Below, one piece after another: positions 46,146-54,449 of a DNA stretch of 64,000 nucleotides. The notes under the pieces were generated by a model. It was not told where the DNA came from. It saw nothing but the letters and a program-made list of their open reading frames with translations, and made no database searches. A program made the position numbers and the translations under genes. Each line of letters begins with the position of its first letter. Position 1 is the first letter of the stretch. Location: assembly GCF_039566955.1 (NCBI RefSeq), contig NZ_CP154796.1:5146001-5210000 (forward strand), in the 5' to 3' direction. The DNA comes from Micromonospora sp. DSM 45708. GTDB lineage: Bacteria > Actinomycetota > Actinomycetes > Mycobacteriales > Micromonosporaceae.

Positions 46146-47146
46146 GCGCGGTCATCGAGATCGCCGGTCTCCGCAAGACGTTCCGCACGCTGCGTCATGG
46201 GCGCCGGGTCGCCGTCGACGACTTCCACATGCTGGTCGAGGCGGGCCAGGTGCACGGTTTCCTGGGGCCGAACGGCTCGGGCAAGACGACCACGCTGCGG
46301 GCCCTGCTCGGGTTGGTGCGGCCGGATTCCGGCACGATGCACGTGTTGGGCACCCGGTCCCCGGAGCGGCTGCCGGACGTGGCCGGGCGGGTCGGCGCCA
46401 TCGTGGAGAGTCCGCAGTTCTTCGGCAACTTCACCGCGCACCGGACGCTGCGGCTGCTGGCGCTCGCCGGCGGCGTGCCCACCAGCCGGGTGGACGAGGC
46501 GCTGGAGCAGGTCGGCCTGCGGGACCGGGGCGAGGAGCGGGTCAGGGGCTACTCCCTCGGCATGAAGCAGCGGCTGGCGGTGGCCTCCGCCCTGCTCAAG
46601 CGCCCGGAGCTGCTGATCCTCGACGAGCCGGCGAACGGGCTGGACCCGGCCGGCATCCGGGAGATGCGTGACCTGACCCGGTCGCTCGCCGCGTCCGGGG
46701 TGACCGTGCTGCTGTCCAGCCACATCCTCGCCGAGATCCAGTTGATCTGCGACCACGTGACGATCGTCAGCCGGGGGCGGCGGGTCGCGTACGGCCGGGT
46801 CGACGAGGTGCTGGCCGGTTTCGACCAGCACCAGTGGCGGGTCCGGGTGGCCGAGCCCGAGCCGGCCGCGCAGTTGCTGGGCCGGGCCGGCCTGTCGGTG
46901 GCCGGGCACCCCGACCATCTGGTGGTGACCGGTGTGGTGGACCCCGAGGTGATCAGCCGCACGCTGGGCGAGCAGGGGATGTGGGTGCAGGAGCTGGTCC
47001 CGCTCCGGCCCGACCTGGAGAGCGTCTTTTTGGAGTTGACCGGCGGCGACGAGCACGTGGCGGTGCCGCGACAGGTGGACGGCGCGCCGGCGCACGACGG
47101 CGTGATCGATCTCGACGTCCGGGACAGCCGGGAGGTGGACGCGTGA
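46142..47146 (+). CDS. ABC-2 type exporter ATPase
   Basis: 334 residues. Walker A GFLGPNGSGKTTTLRALLGL (about 40-59), signature YSLGMKQRLAVASALL (about 140-155), Walker B LLILDEPANGLDPAG (about 161-175) and H-loop LLSSHILAEIQLI (about 195-207) are intact. A C-terminal extension of about 110 residues, as in DrrA/CcmA-like export ATPases, ends with the PLRPDLESVFLELTGG motif. Coupled to the permease by GTGA. Substrate unknown; drugs, lipids or peptides are all possible. Confidence 0.93.
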   Translation: MSAVIEIAGLRKTFRTLRHGRRVAVDDFHMLVEAGQVHGFLGPNGSGKTTTLRALLGLVRPDSGTMHVLGTRSPERLPDVAGRVGAIVESPQFFGNFTAHRTLRLLALAGGVPTSRVDEALEQVGLRDRGEERVRGYSLGMKQRLAVASALLKRPELLILDEPANGLDPAGIREMRDLTRSLAASGVTVLLSSHILAEIQLICDHVTIVSRGRRVAYGRVDEVLAGFDQHQWRVRVAEPEPAAQLLGRAGLSVAGHPDHLVVTGVVDPEVISRTLGEQGMWVQELVPLRPDLESVFLELTGGDEHVAVPRQVDGAPAHDGVIDLDVRDSREVDA

Positions 47147-48153
47147 ACCTGGTCCGTGCCGAGCTGGAGCGGCTCGCCGCCCGGCGCTTCGTGCAGCTCA
47201 TGGTGGTGTTGCTGGCGGTCGCGTTCGCGGTGACGGTGGTGACCACGCTGGGCGGCTCGCACCGGCCGACCGAGGTGGAGCTGAGTCGGGCCCAGTCGCA
47301 GGCCGCGGACGAGGTACGCCGGCTGGAGCTGGCGCACGACCGCTGCCTGCGGATCAAGGCGGGCACGCTCACCCCGGACGAGAACGACTACCTGCCGCGC
47401 GACTGCGCCCAGATCGACCCGGCGCAGTCCGAGCGGTTGCCGACCGCGTCCGACTACCTCAGTGGCGTGTTCGTCTTCGCCAAGGAGGCCAAGCCGCTGC
47501 TCTACTTCCTGATCGCGTTCCTGGCGCTGTTCGGGTTCCTGGTCGGCGCCTCCTACATCGGGGCGGACCTGAACTCGGGCGGCGTGGTCAACCTGCTGCT
47601 GTGGCGGCCACGCCGGCCGACCGTGTTCGCCGCGAAGCTCGGCACGCTGCTGGGCGGTCTGCTCGGGCTCTCCGTGCTGGCGTCGGTGGCGTACCTCGGG
47701 GCGTTCTGGCTGATCGGCCAGGCATCGGGGCTGACCGGCCGGACGAGCGGCGAGTTCTGGGCCGGGCTCGGCGCGGTCTGGGCGCGCGGCGTGGTGCTGG
47801 TGCTGCTCGCCGCGGCGCTCGGGTTCGCCGTCGCCACGCTGGGCCGGCACACCTCGGCGGCGCTCGGCACGGTGGCCGCGTACGTGGTGGTGTGGGAGCT
47901 GGGCGCGCGGTTGGTGTTCCAGATCCTCCAGGTCGGCCGGCCGGACCGGTTCATGCTCTCCAGCTATCTGGGGGCGTGGCTCGCCGGCCAGGTGCGGTTC
48001 TGGGACGACAACGCCTGTAGCACCGGGATCTCCGGTTTCTGCGACGGCTCCTACACGTTGGGGTGGCCGGCGGGCCTGGTGGTCCTGGTCGGGCTCACCG
48101 CCGCGCTGGTGGCCGCCGCGTTCGCGGTGTTCCGCCGCCGCGACCTGATCTGA
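47143..48153 (+). CDS. ABC-2 type exporter permease
   Basis: 336 residues with about six TM helices. The first helix is at about 18-38. A long extracytoplasmic loop (about 40-105) contains two cysteines that may form a disulfide. Helices follow at about 118-138, 170-195, 210-235, 240-265 and 308-330. GTG at 47143 overlaps the ATPase stop, so the two form one exporter. FLVGASYIGADLNSGGVVNL and LLLWRPRRPTVFAAKLG are typical of ABC-2 permeases. Confidence 0.9.
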   Translation: MNLVRAELERLAARRFVQLMVVLLAVAFAVTVVTTLGGSHRPTEVELSRAQSQAADEVRRLELAHDRCLRIKAGTLTPDENDYLPRDCAQIDPAQSERLPTASDYLSGVFVFAKEAKPLLYFLIAFLALFGFLVGASYIGADLNSGGVVNLLLWRPRRPTVFAAKLGTLLGGLLGLSVLASVAYLGAFWLIGQASGLTGRTSGEFWAGLGAVWARGVVLVLLAAALGFAVATLGRHTSAALGTVAAYVVVWELGARLVFQILQVGRPDRFMLSSYLGAWLAGQVRFWDDNACSTGISGFCDGSYTLGWPAGLVVLVGLTAALVAAAFAVFRRRDLI

Positions 48154-48159
48154 GCACGT

Positions 48160-48190
48160 CGGCGCGGCCCGCATCGGACGGGCCGCGCCG
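48160..48190. terminator. Terminator after the exporter operon
   Basis: CGGCGCGGCCCG pairs perfectly with CGGGCCGCGCCG around a 7-nt loop, 7 bp after the permease stop and before the convergent ROK gene. Confidence 0.78.
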
Positions 48191-48218
48191 GCAACTCCTT
48201 GCAGACTTCGCCTGCACC

Positions 48219-48235
48219 GTGAAGAATTCCTTCAC
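48219..48235. promoter_or_regulatory. GTGAAG-AATTC-CTTCAC palindrome
   Basis: A 17-bp perfect dyad in otherwise GC-rich intergenic DNA, 30 bp from the ROK stop codon. It may be a weak second terminator or a protein site; neither flanking gene starts here, so an operator role is less likely. Confidence 0.35.
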
Positions 48236-48265
48236 ATGGCGGCCGGGGCGGTGACAGGTCGGCGG

Positions 48266-49471
48266 TCAACCGACCGTCGAGCCGAACACCTCGTCCCGCA
48301 CCGCGTCGAGCGCGGTGCGCAACGCGCCGCGCAGGATCGGCTCCTCGGTCAGCCCGGTGCTGACCACCCGGGGGCGGACCAACGTGATCGCCGCGACCTC
48401 CTGCTGCACCCGGCCGGCCAGTGCGGCCCCGCCCGCCCGGCCGACCGCGCCGGCGAGCACCACCAGCGGCGGGTCGAGCACCACGCAGGTGCTCGCCACG
48501 CCGAGCGCCAGCCGGCGGGCCAACTCGTCCAGCACCGGGCCACCGGCCGCGCCGGCGGCGATGGCGGCCTGCACCGCCTCGGCCGCCCGGGTCGCCGCGA
48601 CGCCCTGCTCGGCCGCGTCCGGCGTGGCGAAGCCGTGCTCGGCCGCCACCGCGCGCACCGCGTCGGCGCCCGCGAGCTGCTGGAACGCCGGCTTGGCCCG
48701 CCGCGACACGTCGCGCGGGATGGGCACCCCGGGCACCGGCAGGTAGCCGATCTCACCGGCCGCGCCGCTGCTGCCGTGGTGCAGCCGGCCGCCCAGCATG
48801 ATCGCCAGGCCGACGCCCGCGTCCACCCAGACCAGCACGAAGTCGGCGGTGCCCCGGGCGGCGCCCGACTGCGCCTCGGCCACCGCGGCGAGGTTCACGT
48901 CGTTCTCGAACACGACCGGGGTGTCCAGGTCCTCCCGGAGCGCGGCGAGCAGGCCGCTGTGCCAGCGCGGCAGGTTGAACGCGAACGTGATGTCGCCGGT
49001 CTGCGGGTCGACCAGGCCGGGGGTGCCCAGCACGACGCGGCGGACCGCGGACAGCTCCGCCCCGGCGCTGCTGGCGGCCTGCACCACGGCGTTGTGCACC
49101 ACGCCGACCGGGTCGTCGGTGTCCTTCGTGGACTGCTCGACCCGGCCGGCGACGGTGCCGGTGATGTCGGCGCAGGCCGCCACCACCCGCTCCGCGCCGA
49201 CGTCCACGCCGACCACGTACGCGCTGCCCGGACGCACCGCGTAGAGCTGGGCGTTCGGGCCCCGCCCGCCGGCCTGCTCGCCGACCCGGGCGACCAGGCC
49301 GCGCTCCTCCAGCCGCTCGACGAGCTGGGACGCGGTCACCTTGGACAACCCGGTCAGCTCGCCGATGCGGGCGCGGGTCAGCGGGCCGCGTTCGAGCAAC
49401 AGCTCCAGCGCCGCACGGTCGTTGAGCGCCCGCAACAGTCGGGGGGTGCCGGGCAGCCGGGTCGCACTCAT
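48266..49471 (-). CDS. ROK-family transcriptional regulator
   Basis: 401 residues. An N-terminal winged HTH (PRLLRALNDRAALELLLERG ... IGELTGLSKVTASQLVERLE, about 9-58) is fused to a ROK sugar-kinase-like domain. GVDVGAERVVAACADITG (about 87-104) is the ATP-phosphate-like motif, and VFENDVNLAAVAE (about 188-200) carries the catalytic-type Asp region. SGAAGEIGYLPV (about 235) is present, but the usual CxCGxxGCxE zinc motif is not, so it is a regulator without a clear zinc site. ATG at 49471. Divergent from the GH3 hexosaminidase, it should repress it in response to N-acetylglucosamine-type sugars. Confidence 0.92.
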   Translation of the reverse strand: MSATRLPGTPRLLRALNDRAALELLLERGPLTRARIGELTGLSKVTASQLVERLEERGLVARVGEQAGGRGPNAQLYAVRPGSAYVVGVDVGAERVVAACADITGTVAGRVEQSTKDTDDPVGVVHNAVVQAASSAGAELSAVRRVVLGTPGLVDPQTGDITFAFNLPRWHSGLLAALREDLDTPVVFENDVNLAAVAEAQSGAARGTADFVLVWVDAGVGLAIMLGGRLHHGSSGAAGEIGYLPVPGVPIPRDVSRRAKPAFQQLAGADAVRAVAAEHGFATPDAAEQGVAATRAAEAVQAAIAAGAAGGPVLDELARRLALGVASTCVVLDPPLVVLAGAVGRAGGAALAGRVQQEVAAITLVRPRVVSTGLTEEPILRGALRTALDAVRDEVFGSTVG

Positions 49472-49492
49472 GCCAACGTCCTCAATTTTTCG

Positions 49493-49509
49493 TAAGGTTT
49501 CTAACCATA
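49493..49509. promoter_or_regulatory. Candidate ROK operator between regulator and GH3 gene
   Basis: TAAGGTT-TCT-AACCATA has 7-bp arms with one mismatch and lies in an unusually AT-rich stretch 22 bp from the ROK start and about 87 bp from the GH3 start. ROK/NagC-type operators have this TT-rich, AACC/GGTT form. Confidence 0.55.
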
Positions 49510-49595
49510 AAACGCCTGCCGAAGGGTGCCCGTTAGCGTATCGGCCACCCCGTCCGACGGAGGTCGGACGACCCGGCAGGGAAAGGGGAACGACA

Positions 49596-51050
49596 GTGGG
49601 GCTGGATCCAGGACTCCGTCGGCTCGCGCTGGGCACGTTGCTGGCCGCGTACCCGGGCCCGGTGCCGCCGGGCTGGGCGGTCGACCTGCTCGCCGACGGG
49701 CTCGCCGGGCACACCCTGTTCGGCACGAACGTGCACGACCCGGCCCAGGTGGCCGCGTCCACGGCGGCGCTGCGCGCCGGCCGCCCGGACGTGATCGTCG
49801 CGATCGACGAGGAGGGCGGCGACGTCACCCGGCTGGCCCACGCCACCGGCAGCCCGTACCCGGGCAACGCCGCGCTGGGCGCGGTCGACGACCCGGACCT
49901 CACCCGGGCGGTGTACGCGGCGATCGGCGCGGAGCTGGCCGCGCTCGGCCTCACGCTCGACCTGGCGCCCACGGTCGACGTGAACACCGCCGACGAGAAC
50001 CCGGTGATCGGCACCCGCTCGTTCGGCGCGGACCCGAAGCGGGTGGCCGTGCACTCGGCCGCCGCGGTCGCCGGCCTCCAGTCGGCCGGTGTGGCCGCCT
50101 GCGCCAAGCACTTCCCCGGGCACGGCGCCACGGTCACCGACTCCCACCACGAGCTGCCCACGGTCGACGTGCCGCCGGCCGTGCTGCGGGAGCGGGACCT
50201 GCCGCCGTTCGCCGCGGTGGTCGACGCCGGCGTACGCGCGGTGATGACCGCGCACATCCGGGTGCCGGCGCTGACCGGCGACAGCCCGGCCACGTTCAGC
50301 CGGGCGGTCCTGCACGACCTGCTGCGCGGCGAGTACGGCTTCACCGGCACGGTGATCACCGACGCGCTGGAGATGAAGGGCGCGGCGCTGGCCGCCGGCG
50401 GGGTGGGTCCGGCCGCGGTACGCGCGCTGGCCGCCGGCGCGGACCTGCTCTGCATCGGCGCCCAGGTCGACGCCGCCCTGGTGGAACGCGTCGCCGCCGA
50501 GATCGTCGCCGCGCTCGGGGACGGCCGGCTGGACCGCGCCCGGGTGGAGGAGGCCGCCGGCCGGACCGCCGCGCTCGCCGGCTGGACCGGGCCGGCCGAC
50601 GCCCCGGCCCCGGCCGCCGACGACCTCGGCTACGCCGCCGCGCTGCGGGCGGTGCACGTCGAGGGCGACCTGCCCGGTCCGGTCGCCCCGCTGGTGGTGC
50701 AGGTGCACGCCACCTCCACGATCGCCGAGGGGCGGGTGCCGTGGGGGCTGGGCCCGCACCTGGCCGGCGGTGTCGAGCAGGCCCGCGCGGTGGCCGGCGA
50801 GACCGACCCGGGCGAGCTGGGCCGGCTCGCCGGCGAGCGCCCGGTGGTGCTGGTCGGGCGGCACCTGCACCGGCTGCCCGGGGCGCGGGAGCTGGTCGAG
50901 GCGCTGGCCACCACGCACCCGGTGACCGTGGTGGAGATGGGCTGGCCGGGCGCCTGGCGACCGACCGGCGCGCGCGCGTTCGTCGCCACCTACGGCGCGA
51001 GCCACGCCAACGGCCAGGCCGCTGCCCGGGTGCTCGGTCTGACCGGCTGA
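49596..51050 (+). CDS. Glycoside hydrolase family 3 beta-N-acetylhexosaminidase (NagZ-like)
   Basis: 484 residues. The catalytic TIM barrel covers about 1-330. AIDEEGGDVTRL (69-80) and AKHFPGHGATVTDSHHELP (170-188) carry the general-acid His of the NagZ type, and the nucleophile is D256 in GTVITDALEM. A second alpha/beta domain follows (about 345-484). No signal peptide, so it acts in the cytoplasm, probably releasing N-acetylglucosamine from chito- or muropeptide fragments in wall recycling. GTG at 49596 follows AAAGGGGAA. Controlled by the adjacent ROK protein by position. Confidence 0.93.
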   Translation: MGLDPGLRRLALGTLLAAYPGPVPPGWAVDLLADGLAGHTLFGTNVHDPAQVAASTAALRAGRPDVIVAIDEEGGDVTRLAHATGSPYPGNAALGAVDDPDLTRAVYAAIGAELAALGLTLDLAPTVDVNTADENPVIGTRSFGADPKRVAVHSAAAVAGLQSAGVAACAKHFPGHGATVTDSHHELPTVDVPPAVLRERDLPPFAAVVDAGVRAVMTAHIRVPALTGDSPATFSRAVLHDLLRGEYGFTGTVITDALEMKGAALAAGGVGPAAVRALAAGADLLCIGAQVDAALVERVAAEIVAALGDGRLDRARVEEAAGRTAALAGWTGPADAPAPAADDLGYAAALRAVHVEGDLPGPVAPLVVQVHATSTIAEGRVPWGLGPHLAGGVEQARAVAGETDPGELGRLAGERPVVLVGRHLHRLPGARELVEALATTHPVTVVEMGWPGAWRPTGARAFVATYGASHANGQAAARVLGLTG

Positions 51051-51062
51051 TCCGTCCGTGCC

Positions 51063-51096
51063 CGCCGGCCCGCCGTCCACCGACGGCGGGCCGGCG
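51063..51096. terminator. Terminator after the GH3 gene
   Basis: CGCCGGCCCGCCGTC pairs perfectly (15 bp) with GACGGCGGGCCGGCG around CACC, 12 bp after the stop. Confidence 0.82.
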
Positions 51097-51117
51097 CGCG
51101 TTTCGGGCACCGTCGAC

Positions 51118-51146
51118 TTGAACACGTTCAAAAGACGTCGTACGCT
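51118..51146 (+). promoter_or_regulatory. Promoter and upstream TetR operator of the membrane-protein/DCC/TetR operon
   Basis: -35 TTGAAC (51118-51123), 17-bp spacer, -10 TACGCT (51141-51146). The -35 is the left half of the perfect palindrome TTGAAC-AC-GTTCAA (51118-51131), so a bound repressor would mask it. Confidence 0.75.
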
Positions 51147-51161
51147 CAGCGCGACGCAAAT

Positions 51162-51175
51162 TTGAACGCGTTCAA
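51162..51175. promoter_or_regulatory. Second perfect TetR-type operator
   Basis: TTGAAC-GC-GTTCAA repeats the palindrome at 51118 with 44 bp between centres, just downstream of the expected transcription start and 13 bp before the first start codon. The two sites bracket the promoter. The TetR protein encoded third in this operon is the natural ligand. Confidence 0.75.
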
Positions 51176-51188
51176 GAAGGGCGACGGG

Positions 51189-51674
51189 ATGGATGCGAAG
51201 GTCTGGATGTACCTGGCGTACCTCGCGGTCAGCATCGGGCTGACCGTCTGGGTGGCGCGGACGCTCTCCCGCAACGGGTTGGTCTTCCTGCGGGACGTGT
51301 TCCCCGACAGCCGGCTGGCCGAGGCGGTCAACAGCCTGCTGGTCGTCGGCTTCTACCTGCTCAACCTCGGCTACGTCACGGTGGCCATGAAGGAGTCCGA
51401 CCCGATCGGCGACGCCAGTCAGGCGCTGGAGCAACTGTCCCTGAAGGTGGGGATGGTGCTCCTGGTCCTGGGCGCCCTGCACTTCTTCAACGTGTTCGCG
51501 CTCGGCCGCTACCGACGTGGCCGGCTGCGCCACCAGGCGAGCCACCCGCCGCTCCCGCCGGCCGGCATGCTCCCGCCGCCCGGCGTGGTATTCCCGCCGC
51601 AGGGCGCCGCGCACCCGCCGCAGGGCGGCCCGCGACCGGTCCCGCCCGCCGGCCCGAACCCGCCGGCCCGGTGA
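51189..51674 (+). CDS. Small membrane protein with Pro-rich tail
   Basis: 161 residues. About three TM helices: VWMYLAYLAVSIGLTVWVA, AVNSLLVVGFYLLNLGYVTV and VGMVLLVLGALHFFNVFAL. A cytoplasmic Pro/His/Gln tail (HPPLPPAGMLPPPGVVFPPQ) ends the protein. No family is recognised with confidence. ATG at 51189 is chosen because the longer frame would translate the operator. Coupled to the DCC gene by GTGA and governed by the TetR operators. Confidence 0.8.
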   Translation: MDAKVWMYLAYLAVSIGLTVWVARTLSRNGLVFLRDVFPDSRLAEAVNSLLVVGFYLLNLGYVTVAMKESDPIGDASQALEQLSLKVGMVLLVLGALHFFNVFALGRYRRGRLRHQASHPPLPPAGMLPPPGVVFPPQGAAHPPQGGPRPVPPAGPNPPAR

Positions 51675-52129
51675 CGTCCACCCCCGGCGGGCACCCGCTG
51701 GATCCCACCGGGCACGGGGCCGGTGGGATCCGCGGGTTCACCGTCCTCTACGACGCCGGCTGCCCGCTGTGCCGCTCCGCCCGGCGGTGGCTCGCCTCGC
51801 GGGACCACCTCGTACCGCTGGATTTCGTGGCGGCCGGGTCGGCGCAGGCCCGGCGCCGCTTCCCCGGGCTCGACCACGACGCCACGCTGCAGGACCTGAC
51901 AGTGGTCGCCGACACCGGCGCGGTCTGGACCGGCGACGGCGCCTGGTTCGCCTGTCTCTGGGCGCTCGCCGGGCACCGCGCCACCGCCGAACGGCTGGCC
52001 CGCCCGCACCTGCTGCCACTGGCCCGGCGGGTGGTGGCGGTCGCCGCCGCGGTCCGCGAACGCGTCCGGGAACCGGGATACGGTGACCACGATGACCGAG
52101 CAGAGTGCGCCGACGACCGGTGCGGGTGA
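51671..52129 (+). CDS. DCC-family thiol-disulfide oxidoreductase-like protein (DUF393)
   Basis: 152 residues. The hallmark is FTVLYDAGCPLCRSARRWL near residues 23-41, a CxxC pair in a thioredoxin-like fold, then LVPLDFVAAG. Family members are named after the DxxCxxC motif; substrates are unknown. GTG at 51671 overlaps the preceding stop. The 3' end overlaps the tetR start by 47 nt, so the tail of about 15 residues (YGDHDDRAECADD) is encoded within the regulator gene. Confidence 0.87.
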   Translation: MTSTPGGHPLDPTGHGAGGIRGFTVLYDAGCPLCRSARRWLASRDHLVPLDFVAAGSAQARRRFPGLDHDATLQDLTVVADTGAVWTGDGAWFACLWALAGHRATAERLARPHLLPLARRVVAVAAAVRERVREPGYGDHDDRAECADDRCG

Positions 52130-52799
52130 CCCGAGCGGTGGGGCGACCGCCCGGGGTGAGCAGACCCGCCAGCTGATCCTGGACACCGCGATGCGCCTGT
52201 TCCGCGAGCGGGGGTACGCGCGCACCACCATGCGTGCCGTCGCCCAGGAGGCCGGCGTGGCGGTGGGCAACGCCTACTACTACTTCGGCTCGAAGGAACA
52301 CCTCATCCAGGAGTTCTACGCGGACACCCAGCGCGAGCACCGCACCGCCGCCGCGCCGGTGCTCGCCCGGGAGCGGGACTTCGCGCCGCGGCTGGCCGGC
52401 GTGCTGCACGCCGGCATCGACGTGCTGAGCCCGTACCACTCGTTCGCCGGCACCTTCTTCAAAACGGCGGCGGAGCCGACCTCGCCGCTCAGCCCGTTCT
52501 CCGCCGAGTCGTCGGCGCCCCGCGAGACGTCGGTGGCGCTCTTCCGCGAGGTGCTGTCGGGCTCCACCGCGAAACTGGACGAGGAGCTGCGGGCGGCCCT
52601 GCCGGAGCTGCTCTGGCTCGGCTACCTGGGCGTGGTGCTCTACTGGGTGCACGACCGCTCGCCCGGCCAGGCCAAGACCCGGCAGCTCATCGACGGCGTG
52701 GTCCCGTTGGTCGACCGGCTCGTGGGGCTGTCCCGGCTGCGGGTGCTCCGCCCGGTCACCCGCCAGGCGGTCACACTGATCCACACGCTGCGTCACTGA
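52083..52799 (+). CDS. TetR-family repressor of the three-gene operon
   Basis: 238 residues. The HTH is GEQTRQLILDTAMRLFRERG ... TTMRAVAQEAGVAVGNAYYY (about 25-70). An all-helical ligand domain of the larger TetR type follows (GYLGVVLYWVHDRSPGQAKT, TRQLIDGVVPLVDRL). GTG at 52083 or ATG at 52092 are both possible; the first has GGGA close upstream. Two perfect TTGAACnnGTTCAA palindromes flank the operon promoter, so it should repress itself and the two upstream genes. The ligand is unknown; a lipophilic compound would suit the membrane-protein partner. Confidence 0.92.
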   Translation: MTTMTEQSAPTTGAGDPSGGATARGEQTRQLILDTAMRLFRERGYARTTMRAVAQEAGVAVGNAYYYFGSKEHLIQEFYADTQREHRTAAAPVLARERDFAPRLAGVLHAGIDVLSPYHSFAGTFFKTAAEPTSPLSPFSAESSAPRETSVALFREVLSGSTAKLDEELRAALPELLWLGYLGVVLYWVHDRSPGQAKTRQLIDGVVPLVDRLVGLSRLRVLRPVTRQAVTLIHTLRH

Positions 52800-52862
52800 C
52801 CCACCGTTTGGCTGCGACAACGATTCCACAGGTCAAGTCCGCAACCGGACAAGGTCAGCGTC

Positions 52863-52891
52863 TTGCTCGGCCGCATGGCTTCACCTAGCGT
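52863..52891 (+). promoter_or_regulatory. Promoter-like sequence without a downstream gene
   Basis: -35 TTGCTC (52863-52868), 17-bp spacer, -10 TAGCGT (52886-52891), then a G-rich Shine-Dalgarno-like tract GGGGGGAGAGG (52909-52919). A small GTCCG-CAAC-CGGAC hairpin precedes it. No open frame with coding character follows on this strand; a convergent acetyltransferase gene begins to occupy the DNA at 52972. The 172-bp gap therefore looks like an orphan leader. Confidence 0.5.
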
Positions 52892-52921
52892 TACCAACAT
52901 CGGGGCCTGGGGGGAGAGGCA

Positions 52922-52957
52922 GCGGACCGTGGATCCGGCCCGGGAGCCACGGTCCGC
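52922..52957. terminator. 11-bp stem in the orphan leader
   Basis: GCGGACCGTGG pairs perfectly with CCACGGTCCGC around a 14-nt GC-rich loop, directly after the Shine-Dalgarno-like tract. It could end a short transcript from 52900 or serve the convergent GNAT gene. Confidence 0.65.
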
Positions 52958-52971
52958 GCCCACACCGCCGG

Positions 52972-53637
52972 TCAGTGCGGGAAGACGCCGAACGAGGTCC
53001 AGCCCCGGTCGGGGAACCCGGCCGCCTCGGCCACTTGGGCGGACGCCAGGTTGTCCGGATGGTGCACGTAGGTGGGGATCGCGCCCTCGGCCAGCACCCG
53101 CCGGGCCGCCTGCGCGACCAGCCGCCGGGCCAGTCCGCGCCCCCGGGCCGCCGGCACCGTGCCCACCGCCAACTCGTGCCCGAACGCGTCGTGCCGCTTG
53201 ATCCCCACGCCGGCCAGGTACGCGCCGTCGGCGTCCCGGACCACCAGCACGTCGGGGTCGAAGAGGCCCAGCCAGGGCGGGGCGCCGGGCATCTCCGGCG
53301 GGAGCCACTCCCCCACGTCGGGCAGCGGCGCCGGGTCGGTGCACCAGCGGAACACCCCGCGGTTCGTGGTGAGTTCCGGGGTGCCGACCGTCGCCGGCAG
53401 CGCGGGCAGCCACTCCTCGATCGACCGCCCCGCCACCAGCGCGCGCACCGCCTCGACCCGGGCCGGCGGCACCGAGAGGACGGTGCTGTCGCCGACCGTG
53501 ACCCCGATGGCCGGGCGCAGCCGCCCGTCCCACGCCGGGCGGGCGCGGCGCCAGGACCGGACCACGTGCAACCCGGGGCCCGCCGGCCACTGCCCCAACC
53601 AGGTCGCCAGGTGCAGGAAGAGCCGCCGGTCGAGCAC
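52972..53637 (-). CDS. GNAT-family N-acetyltransferase
   Basis: 221 residues. An N-terminal half of unknown role (DRRLFLHLATWLGQWPAGPG ... IGVTVGDSTVLSVPPARVEA) precedes a C-terminal GNAT domain (about 128-221). ELAVGTVPAARGRGLARRLV contains the acetyl-CoA motif RGRGLA, and IPTYVHHPDNLASAQVAEAA with GFPDRGWTSFGVF is the usual end. Acceptor unknown. GTG at 53637 is used; an upstream start would add a Gly/Arg-rich stretch. It stands alone between the orphan leader and the two-component genes. Confidence 0.85.
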   Translation of the reverse strand: MLDRRLFLHLATWLGQWPAGPGLHVVRSWRRARPAWDGRLRPAIGVTVGDSTVLSVPPARVEAVRALVAGRSIEEWLPALPATVGTPELTTNRGVFRWCTDPAPLPDVGEWLPPEMPGAPPWLGLFDPDVLVVRDADGAYLAGVGIKRHDAFGHELAVGTVPAARGRGLARRLVAQAARRVLAEGAIPTYVHHPDNLASAQVAEAAGFPDRGWTSFGVFPH

Positions 53638-53753
53638 ATGATCACGGTACGCCCACCGGGCCCGCCCGGCCCGCCCCCGGCCGTAAGAACCTGGCAATGG
53701 ATCACGCGCCCGCCCGTGGCTACGCTGGCCTACCGGCCGGCAGGAGGTGCACC

Positions 53754-54449
53754 GTGGCGCAGCGGGTGCTGGTGGTCGACGACGACCGGACGGTCGCCGA
53801 CGTGGTCTGCCGCTACCTGGAGCACGCCGGCTACGAGGTCGAACACGCCGGCGACGGGGCGGCGGCCCTGGACGCCGTGTCCCGCCGCCCGCCGCACCTG
53901 GTGGTGCTGGACCTGATGCTCCCCGTGCTCGACGGGTTGGAGGTGTGCCGGCGGCTGCGGGAGCGGCCGGACGGCGTACCCATCGTCATGCTGACCGCGC
54001 GCGGCGACGAGGCCGACCGGGTCCTCGGCCTGCAACTGGGCGCGGACGACTACCTGGGCAAGCCGTTCTCCCCGCGCGAGCTGGTGCTGCGGGTCCGCTC
54101 GGTGCTGCGCCGGGCCGGCGGCGAGCCGGCCGGCACGCTGCCGGAGCTGCTCACGGACGGCGACCTGGAGGTGGAGACCGGCCCCCGGGTGGCCCGCCTG
54201 CACGGCCGGGAGCTGGCCCTCACGCTGCGCGAGTTCGACCTGCTGGCGCACCTGATGCGGCATCCGGCGCGGGCGTTCCGCCGGGCCGAGCTGCTGGAGC
54301 GGGTCTGGGGCTGGAACTTCGGCGACCAGTCGACGGTGACCGTGCACGTGCGACGGCTGCGGGAGAAGATCGAGGCCGACCCGGCCCGGCCCCGACGCAT
54401 CGTCACCGTCTGGGGTGTCGGCTACCGGTACGAGCCGACCGATGCGTGA
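53754..54449 (+). CDS. OmpR/PhoB-type response regulator
   Basis: 231 residues. The receiver domain has acidic pocket VVDDD (7-11), the phospho-acceptor D53 in VVLDLMLP, T81 in MLTARGD and K103 in LGKPFSP. The C-terminal winged helix (about 135-228) ends [20 protein letters not shown] and [14 protein letters not shown] at 53754 has AGGAGG six bases upstream. Overlaps the sensor kinase gene by 8 nt. Target genes unknown. Confidence 0.95.
   Translation: MAQRVLVVDDDRTVADVVCRYLEHAGYEVEHAGDGAAALDAVSRRPPHLVVLDLMLPVLDGLEVCRRLRERPDGVPIVMLTARGDEADRVLGLQLGADDYLGKPFSPRELVLRVRSVLRRAGGEPAGTLPELLTDGDLEVETGPRVARLHGRELALTLREFDLLAHLMRHPARAFRRAELLERVWGWNFGDQSTVTVHVRRLREKIEADPARPRRIVTVWGVGYRYEPTDA

Noticed and set aside
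52800..52971. c-di-AMP (ydaO-type) riboswitch
   Set aside because: G-rich tract and hairpins recall actinobacterial leaders, but the conserved core segments of that class (GGGGAACC, GGGUGAAUC, CCCGACAGCUAACC) are not visible on either strand. Kept only as an orphan leader.
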